Source: DASRBO01 sp035653595
Lineage (GTDB): Bacteria > Actinomycetota > Acidimicrobiia > Acidimicrobiales > JAJPHE01
DNA: 43,021 bases
Direction of reading: 5' to 3'
Assembly (NCBI GenBank): GCA_035653595.1
Contig: DASRBO010000096.1
Coordinates: 1 to 43,021, forward strand
Below, piece after piece: positions 42,608 to 43,021 of this stretch. The notes beneath the pieces were generated by a model. That model was not told the origin of the DNA and did no database searches. It worked only from the letters and a program-made list of their open reading frames with translations. How positions within the stretch are numbered: the stretch's first letter is position 1; every line of letters begins with the position of its first letter. The position numbers and the translations under genes are program-made.

Positions 42608-43021
42608 ATGCCACTGCAGGGGGAATACGAACCGAGCCCGGCCCAATGGGTCCGTAACCAGGTCCGTGACTACGAGGCCTCCGGAGGACGGGAGGCCAAC
42701 ACGCTCCTGGACACCGGGTTGCCCGTCATCATCGTCACCTCCGTGGGCGTCAGGAGCGGCAAGCTCCGCAAGACGCCGCTGATGCGGGTGGAGCGGGGCG
42801 GGGAGTACGCGCTGGTGGCGTCTCAGGGCGGCGCCCCCACCCATCCCCGCTGGTACTACAACCTCAAGTCGAACCCCGAAGCGGTCTGCATCCAGGACGG
42901 CCCGGAACCGAAGGACTACACCGTGCGTGAGCTGGACGGACCGGAGCGGGATGACTGGTGGGCACTTGCCGTCGCCGCCTACCCGCCGTATGCCGACTAC
43001 CAGAAGCGGACCAACCGGCGG
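42608..43021 (+). CDS. F420-dependent (DDN-type) oxidoreductase, partial at right edge
   Basis: 138 residues are present and the frame runs off the window. Recognisable parts are GLPVIIVTSVGVRSGKLRKT, MRVERGGEYALVASQGGAPT and HPRWYYNLKSNPEA, the split beta-barrel core of the deazaflavin-dependent nitroreductase family. Members bind reduced F420 and reduce quinones or other acceptors at the membrane. Only the last few residues appear missing (family length about 145-150). The F420 link fits npdG at 33 kb. The ATG is preceded at 6 nt by TAACGT. The substrate is unknown. Confidence 0.88.
   Translation, partial: MPLQGEYEPSPAQWVRNQVRDYEASGGREANTLLDTGLPVIIVTSVGVRSGKLRKTPLMRVERGGEYALVASQGGAPTHPRWYYNLKSNPEAVCIQDGPEPKDYTVRELDGPERDDWWALAVAAYPPYADYQKRTNRR

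Overview
The window is very GC-rich DNA from an actinobacterium (Actinomycetota). The evidence is a set of lineage markers: a MshC-type mycothiol ligase, a phosphatidylinositol-phosphate-synthase-like enzyme next to a PatA-like acyltransferase, two coenzyme F420-linked genes (NADPH:F420 reductase and a DDN-type oxidoreductase), an LprG/P55-like lipoprotein-transporter pair, and a perfect actinobacterial LexA box. Gene order resembles Mycobacterium only in part (thrS-HIT ... pgsA-patA), so a non-mycobacterial, possibly deep-branching lineage such as Acidimicrobiia is my inference. Many genes start 6-7 nt after a TANNNT hexamer with no Shine-Dalgarno, which suggests widespread leaderless transcription.

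Layout. 1-4.3 kb: the tail of an IS110-type transposase at the left edge, a DoxX-like membrane protein, two small hypothetical genes, a cyclase-family hydrolase, a radical SAM protein behind a LexA box, and a small membrane protein. 4.4-11.7 kb: carbohydrate and signalling genes (glycogen-debranching-type enzyme, Asp-box/BNR lipoprotein, GAF-GGDEF diguanylate cyclase, GH3 glycosidase). 11.7-12.1 kb: the only long gene-free stretch, which folds into several strong helices and may encode a structured RNA. 12.1-17.1 kb: a small hypothetical gene, an LprG-like lipoprotein plus 14-TM MFS exporter operon, a divergent LigC-type DNA ligase, and an AI-2E family transporter. 17.1-22.2 kb: carboxylesterase, a very strong hairpin, UbiA-type prenyltransferase, enoyl-CoA hydratase, aldehyde dehydrogenase.

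22.3-30.9 kb: one tightly packed operon for a branched-chain-amino-acid-type (HAAT) ABC importer. Both permeases are fused into one polypeptide and both ATPases into another. A glycine-rich substrate-binding protein lies upstream, and a secreted Ala/Pro-rich protein and a phosphotransferase-DUF6285 protein lie downstream. The ligand is unknown; the neighbouring CoA and aldehyde enzymes suggest uptake of an organic acid or similar carbon source. 30.8-32.9 kb (minus strand): a Wzt-like polysaccharide-export ATPase and enoyl-ACP reductase (FabI/InhA).

33.0-43.0 kb: NADPH:F420 reductase, MshC and thrS, then a HIT hydrolase translationally coupled to thrS. A minus-strand EF-G-like GTPase interrupts what is otherwise the mycobacterial thrS-HIT-pgsA-patA order. 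The phospholipid pair is followed by a methyltransferase where mycobacteria have pimA, then a frameshifted VOC protein and a truncated F420-dependent oxidoreductase at the right edge. No tRNA, rRNA or CRISPR array was seen.
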